From positions 496,001 through 560,000 of the forward strand of contig JADJTI010000006.1 in the NCBI GenBank assembly GCA_016711265.1: a stretch of DNA of 64,000 bases, written 5' to 3'. The stretch comes from Austwickia sp. (lineage in GTDB: Bacteria > Actinomycetota > Actinomycetes > Actinomycetales > Dermatophilaceae). How positions within the stretch are numbered: position 1 is the first letter of the stretch; the number at the start of each line of letters is the position of its first letter. The translations under genes and the position numbers were made by a program. Below the pieces are notes generated by a model. That model saw only the letters and a program-made list of their open reading frames with translations, was not told where the DNA came from and ran no database searches. Shown here piece by piece: positions 60,752 through 64,000 of the stretch.

Positions 60752-61606
60752 ATGGAACCGTTCGCGCGACAGCTGTGGCGGCGGCTGGAGACCATCCACG
60801 CTGTGACCTACTTCGCGCCGGAATCGCTGGCGGCGGCGCAGGATCTCGGGGTGCGCGGGTTCTGGCGGATGTACTTCGGATTCCGGGCCGCGCCGCTCGG
60901 GCGGTGCACCGCCCCGGTGGTGACAGCAGCATTTTCGGGGTTTGCGCCCTCGATGGTGACGCGGGCAGTGCCGCAGATCTGGGAGCTGGCTGAGCCGGCG
61001 GCCTACCTGCGAGCGCGGGAACGGGCGGTGGCCGCCGCGTTGGAGCGGCTCGGTGGGTCTGCCCTGCGGACGATCCCGGACTGGGTGCTGGAGACCCTGA
61101 CGGCGGCAGCCGCAGCAGCGTCACCGGCGGGACGGCCGCTGTACGCCGCGAACCGGGAGCTTCCGCTCCCGCCGGATCCCACGAGCCGCGTGTGGCAGCT
61201 CGCCACCACCCTGCGCGAGCATCGCGGCGACGGCCACGTGGCGCTGTGGGTGACGCTGGGGCTGACACCGATCGAGGTGGCTGTCCTGTTCGTGGCCACC
61301 GCAGGCACCACCCGGGCCTCCCTGCAGACCAACCGAGGCTGGTCCGACCCTGAATGGGAGCGGGGGCGGGCGTCGCTGGCGGCCCGCGGACTGCTGGATG
61401 CTACCGGCGCCACTGTCCGTGGGCGGGAGCTGCGGGCCGCCGTGGAGGCGGACACCGACCGGCTGGCTGATGCGCCGTTCGACGGGCTGTCCGCTCAGGA
61501 TCGGGAGCGGCTGGTGACGGCCCTGGACCCGCTGGCCGCAGCCATCACCCGGGCCGGGGCGATCCCGTACCCCAACCCGATGGGCCTGCACCCGGCCCGC
61601 TGCTGA
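60752..61606 (+). CDS. SCO6745-family protein
   Basis: A 284-residue helical protein of the actinobacterial family named after Streptomyces SCO6745. Characteristic stretches are ETIHAVTYFAPESLAAAQDLGVRGFWRMYFGFRAAPLG, PLYAANRELPLPPDP, LATTLREHRGDGHVALWVTLGL, QTNRGWSDPEWERGRASLAARGLLD and IPYPNPMGL at the end. The C-terminal half is thought to be a winged-helix-like domain. The function is unknown; homologues occur across Actinobacteria. ATG 60752 has TACGCT eight bases upstream, a slightly long but plausible leaderless arrangement. Confidence 0.88.
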   Translation: MEPFARQLWRRLETIHAVTYFAPESLAAAQDLGVRGFWRMYFGFRAAPLGRCTAPVVTAAFSGFAPSMVTRAVPQIWELAEPAAYLRARERAVAAALERLGGSALRTIPDWVLETLTAAAAAASPAGRPLYAANRELPLPPDPTSRVWQLATTLREHRGDGHVALWVTLGLTPIEVAVLFVATAGTTRASLQTNRGWSDPEWERGRASLAARGLLDATGATVRGRELRAAVEADTDRLADAPFDGLSAQDRERLVTALDPLAAAITRAGAIPYPNPMGLHPARC

Positions 61607-61628
61607 TCTCTGACGCCGCTTTGCGGCT

Positions 61629-62150
61629 CTACTTCGAGGGGTTTGGCAACGCGCCGAGGTCGCTCGTAACGGTGTACTCCCAGCCGCCATCGTGGACGGT
61701 GGTGAACAGGCGGCGCCTTCCAGTACCGACGGAGTTCGGCTCCGAGCACGAGACCGTGTACTTCACGTCGTACCGGTATGGCCCCTCGGCGACTCTCGGC
61801 GCCACGGCCGTGCAGGTCAGGCTGGTGTCCACGGCATCGCCGATCTGGAACGTCGACGACTCAGGCGCCTGGACCCGCAGCGTTCGGACACCGCCGCCCT
61901 TCGTAGTGCTCAAAACTCTGACCATGTCGGGCCGCAACTCGGTAGGCCCGCGCGATGCGGGCCGAGCGGCAGGGGCGCTCGAGGTGGTCGACGGGCCGGG
62001 CGCCGGGGTCGAACTCCCGCCGGCCATGGGCGCCTGGGTCGGAGTCGCCGAGGTGCAGCCAACAGCCGTCACCAGGATGAGCGCGCCCAGTGCGCCGGAT
62101 CCGCTGCCTGGACGACGCCCAACGCGAGTCCCAATTCCCCCGTGGTGCAT
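61629..62150 (-). CDS. putative lipoprotein, unknown
   Basis: A 173-residue exported protein. A basic start and hydrophobic stretch (GALGALILVTAVGC) end in a lipobox-like Ala-Val-Gly-Cys at about residue 32, then comes a Pro/Ser/Ala/Thr-rich linker. The C-terminal roughly 90 residues are a beta-rich domain (RTLRVQAPESSTFQIGDAVDTSLTCTAV, GPYRYDVKYTVSC, LFTTVHDGGWEYTV) with two Cys that may form a disulfide. No family is recognised. TAGGCT lies eight bases upstream of the ATG. It is divergent from the PaiB-like gene. Confidence 0.7.
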   Translation of the reverse strand: MHHGGIGTRVGRRPGSGSGALGALILVTAVGCTSATPTQAPMAGGSSTPAPGPSTTSSAPAARPASRGPTELRPDMVRVLSTTKGGGVRTLRVQAPESSTFQIGDAVDTSLTCTAVAPRVAEGPYRYDVKYTVSCSEPNSVGTGRRRLFTTVHDGGWEYTVTSDLGALPNPSK

Positions 62151-62202
62151 GAGAGCCCAGCCTAGAGCCGACTCGGCATCCAGTGGGGTGCCGACCGGTG
62201 GT

Positions 62203-62208
62203 TAGGCT
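62203..62208 (+). promoter_or_regulatory. -10 element, leaderless promoter of the PaiB-like gene
   Basis: TAGGCT, seven bases before ATG 62216. Confidence 0.6.
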
Positions 62209-62215
62209 CGCGGCC

Positions 62216-62857
62216 ATGGATGTCTCGGACTTTACCCGGATGGCCGACGAGGCTCAGCAACGGGAGCTGGTCCGTCGAGTCGGGGTCGCGCAGGTGATCA
62301 CCACCGGCGAGGACGGCTGGCCGCAGGCCACCCTGCTTCCCGTGCTGTGGGAGGGCGACCGGCTGGTGATGCACGCGGCGTTCAGCAATTCCCAGTTCGC
62401 GGGGCTGATCGGCCGGAGCGTGCCCGCGCTCGCGGTGGTCACCGGGCCGAACGCGTACGTCTCGCCCACCTGGTACCCGACCCGCGCCAAGCGAGGGCTC
62501 GCCGTACCGACGTGGAACTACCAGGTGGTCCAGTTCCGGGGGGCGCTGCACGGGTACGACGACCGCGACCGGTTGCGGGATGCCGTCGCCGCCGTCTCGG
62601 CCGCCCACGAGGCGGGCCGCCCGCGGCCCTGGACGCTGGACGACGCGCCGGCCTCGCTGATCAACGGGCTGCTGCACGGGGTCATCGGCCTTGAGCTGGC
62701 GATCCAGGAGGTGCGGGCCAAGGCCGAACTCAGCCAGAACCGGGTCCTGGCCGACCGGCAGGGTGTGATCGAGGGGCTGCGGGGCGAGCCCGGCGGCCCG
62801 GGCAGTGGCAGCTACGAGGTGGCGGAGGCGATGGCCCGCACGCTCGATCCGGCTTAG
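62216..62857 (+). CDS. PaiB-like FMN-binding protein
   Basis: A 213-residue split-barrel flavin-binding protein of the PaiB (FMN-binding negative transcriptional regulator) family. Key segments are RVGVAQVITTGEDGWPQATLLPVLWEGDRLVMHAAFSNSQF, PNAYVSPTWYPTR, VPTWNYQVVQFRG and the C-terminal KAELSQNRVLADRQGVIEGLR. In Bacillus, PaiB affects degradative-enzyme and sporulation genes, but most homologues are probably flavin enzymes or sensors; regulation of transcription here is unproven. The start is supported by TAGGCT seven bases upstream. Confidence 0.88.
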   Translation: MDVSDFTRMADEAQQRELVRRVGVAQVITTGEDGWPQATLLPVLWEGDRLVMHAAFSNSQFAGLIGRSVPALAVVTGPNAYVSPTWYPTRAKRGLAVPTWNYQVVQFRGALHGYDDRDRLRDAVAAVSAAHEAGRPRPWTLDDAPASLINGLLHGVIGLELAIQEVRAKAELSQNRVLADRQGVIEGLRGEPGGPGSGSYEVAEAMARTLDPA

Positions 62858-62911
62858 GTGCGGGGCGCGGCTCGACATCGAGCCGGAGCCCGCACCCAAA
62901 GACCGGCAGCC

Positions 62912-63898
62912 TCAGTCGGTGGGCCGGATCGGTCCGCCGGGGTCGGGGATCGAGGTGCCGGCGAGCTCCCGGTGGTACCAGTGTCGGAAGATCAGCATCG
63001 GCTTGTCGGTGGGGACGTTCTGCTCCCGGTGCGGATCGGGCACCGGCCCGGGCGGCGAGGTCTCCACGACCCTGCGGGCTTGCCGGAACACGGACCGGTT
63101 GAACGTGTCCACGGCGACGCCGACCGACCGGTTCTTGGCGAAGTTGCGGGTCGAGAGCTGGACCATCCGGGTGTGCTGGTCATCGACGGGGACGCACCAG
63201 ATGTAGAGCCGCAGTTTGCGCGGCGGGATCACGGTCTCCAGCATCATCAGGTTCGGGCGGTACCAGGTGATCTCGCCCCCGGGGGGATGGTCGTCGACGC
63301 CGTCGAGGAACCCGAAGCCGAAATCCTCCTCCACCACGTTCAGGCGCATCACCGAGTCGCGGCGCGCCCGGCGCTTCATGTACCGCCCGATCGTGGTGGC
63401 ATGGACGACCGGCACGTGGGTGGAGTCGAGCATGCTCTCCATCGCGCGGGTCCAGTGGCAGTCCCAGTCCTCCACGTGGACGCCGCGCACCTGCAACGGG
63501 TCGTCGAGGGAGTCCGGGTAGGCCGGGTCGCCCAGCGGGCCGAACCCGGTGAAGACCCACACCAGGCCGCCGGCCTCGACCGAGGGCATCGCGGTCGCTC
63601 CCAGCCGGTTCACGTTCACGCTGGGGTTGAAGGGCACGTGCACGCACCGGCCGTCGGCGTCGAACTCCCAGCCGTGAAAACCGCATGCCAGGTGCCCGTC
63701 CGAGGTGATCGACCCCAGCGCCAGCGACACGCTGCGGTGCGGGCACCGGTCGTACAGGACGGCCGGTTGTCCCTGCGGGGTGCGCCAGGTCACCAACGGG
63801 GTCCCCGCCACCACCACCCGGCGTACCTCATCCGTCACGTCGCCGGAGGGCAGCAGGGGCGTCCACTGATCGGCGAACCCCTCGAACATGCGGCTCAT
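62912..63898 (-). CDS. Rieske aromatic-ring-hydroxylating oxygenase, alpha subunit type
   Basis: A 328-residue Rieske oxygenase. The [2Fe-2S] ligands are Cys52-x-His54 in RCPHRSVSLALG and Cys72-x2-His75 in CGFHGWEFD. The mononuclear iron site is suggested by MESMLDSTHVPVVHATTIG with its His pair. The size and layout resemble VanA- or KshA-like single-component terminal oxygenases, which need a separate reductase; none is adjacent (FprA at 8212 is the only ferredoxin reductase in the window). The substrate is unknown. ATG 63898 is chosen because the Rieske domain begins directly after MSRMFEGFADQW; the longer frame adds a low-complexity leader. Confidence 0.88.
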   Translation of the reverse strand: MSRMFEGFADQWTPLLPSGDVTDEVRRVVVAGTPLVTWRTPQGQPAVLYDRCPHRSVSLALGSITSDGHLACGFHGWEFDADGRCVHVPFNPSVNVNRLGATAMPSVEAGGLVWVFTGFGPLGDPAYPDSLDDPLQVRGVHVEDWDCHWTRAMESMLDSTHVPVVHATTIGRYMKRRARRDSVMRLNVVEEDFGFGFLDGVDDHPPGGEITWYRPNLMMLETVIPPRKLRLYIWCVPVDDQHTRMVQLSTRNFAKNRSVGVAVDTFNRSVFRQARRVVETSPPGPVPDPHREQNVPTDKPMLIFRHWYHRELAGTSIPDPGGPIRPTD

Positions 63899-64000
63899 CG
63901 TACGGCGCGAGGGCGCCGGACCGCGTTCCGGTAGAGGCAAACCGTTGCGCGTCGCCGCCGCGTGAGACGGCCTCAGGGGTGTTGCCCGCGTTCTGCGCAG

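Overview
The window is GC-rich DNA (roughly 70 percent GC) with dense, short-spaced genes on both strands, many GTG starts and a mycothiol-dependent enzyme. It also carries a CGNR zinc-finger protein, FprA, an AMIN-like secreted protein, SCO6745 and DUF1023 proteins, and PaaN of the actinobacterial kind. All of this points to a chromosome segment of a high-GC Actinomycetota, probably a Micrococcales or Propionibacteriales relative; I cannot name the genus. No rRNA, tRNA, transposase, phage gene or CRISPR array is visible. A near-perfect parS (ParB-binding) site lies inside the first thioesterase gene, which suggests an origin-proximal location.

Layout. 1-8 kb: small metabolic genes (PII/NIF3-like protein, acyl-CoA thioesterases, methyltransferases, glycerophosphodiesterase, AMP-forming ligase). 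They are interrupted at about 4.42-4.92 kb by a 500-base tract of almost only G and C that destroys a luciferase-like F420 oxidoreductase gene and is probably an assembly or base-calling artefact. 8-20 kb: ferredoxin reductase fprA, rhodanese, zinc alcohol dehydrogenase, gamma carbonic anhydrase, hotdog and alpha/beta hydrolases, glutamine amidotransferase, a PknH-like lipoprotein, a D-amino-acid dehydrogenase-like oxidase, DUF2889, a lipase and a trans-acting enoyl-reductase-like protein. 20.9-22.3 kb: the largest gene-free stretch. 22-31 kb: TetR regulator, nitronate monooxygenase with a coiled-coil partner, a repeat-rich spacer, a two-component pair, a mycothiol enzyme, a SanA-like membrane protein, and a eukaryotic-type UDP-glucose pyrophosphorylase next to an AAA ATPase pseudogene. 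31-39.8 kb: ABC-2 exporter operon, photolyase, AMIN-like secreted protein, methionine aminopeptidase, aminotransferase, and an alanine-racemase-like/lactone-oxidase pair. 41-42 kb: a VapBC toxin-antitoxin module bracketed by two copies of a palindromic repeat. 42.9-44.2 kb: a tyrosine phenol-lyase. 44-50 kb: secreted and housekeeping genes (thpR, def, sigma factor plus ogt, GntR). 50-53 kb: a fused alpha-beta glycyl-tRNA synthetase. 53-57 kb: phenylacetate lower-pathway genes (paaI, paaH, paaN), then fumC. 59-64 kb: DUF1023 hydrolase, SCO6745 protein, a lipoprotein, a PaiB-like flavoprotein and a Rieske oxygenase.

Expression signals. At least 19 genes have a TANNNT hexamer ending exactly 6 or 7 bases before an ATG or GTG start, the signature of leaderless transcription in Actinobacteria; I used it to choose starts. 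Operons are tight, with ATGA or GTGA overlaps (methyltransferase pair, two-component pair, ABC exporter, racemase-like/oxidase, VapBC, sigma/ogt, nitronate monooxygenase/coiled-coil protein). A family of four long perfect or near-perfect hairpins built on CGTTGGGGGATTCGCGTCGG sits 16-33 bases behind stop codons and probably acts as terminators.
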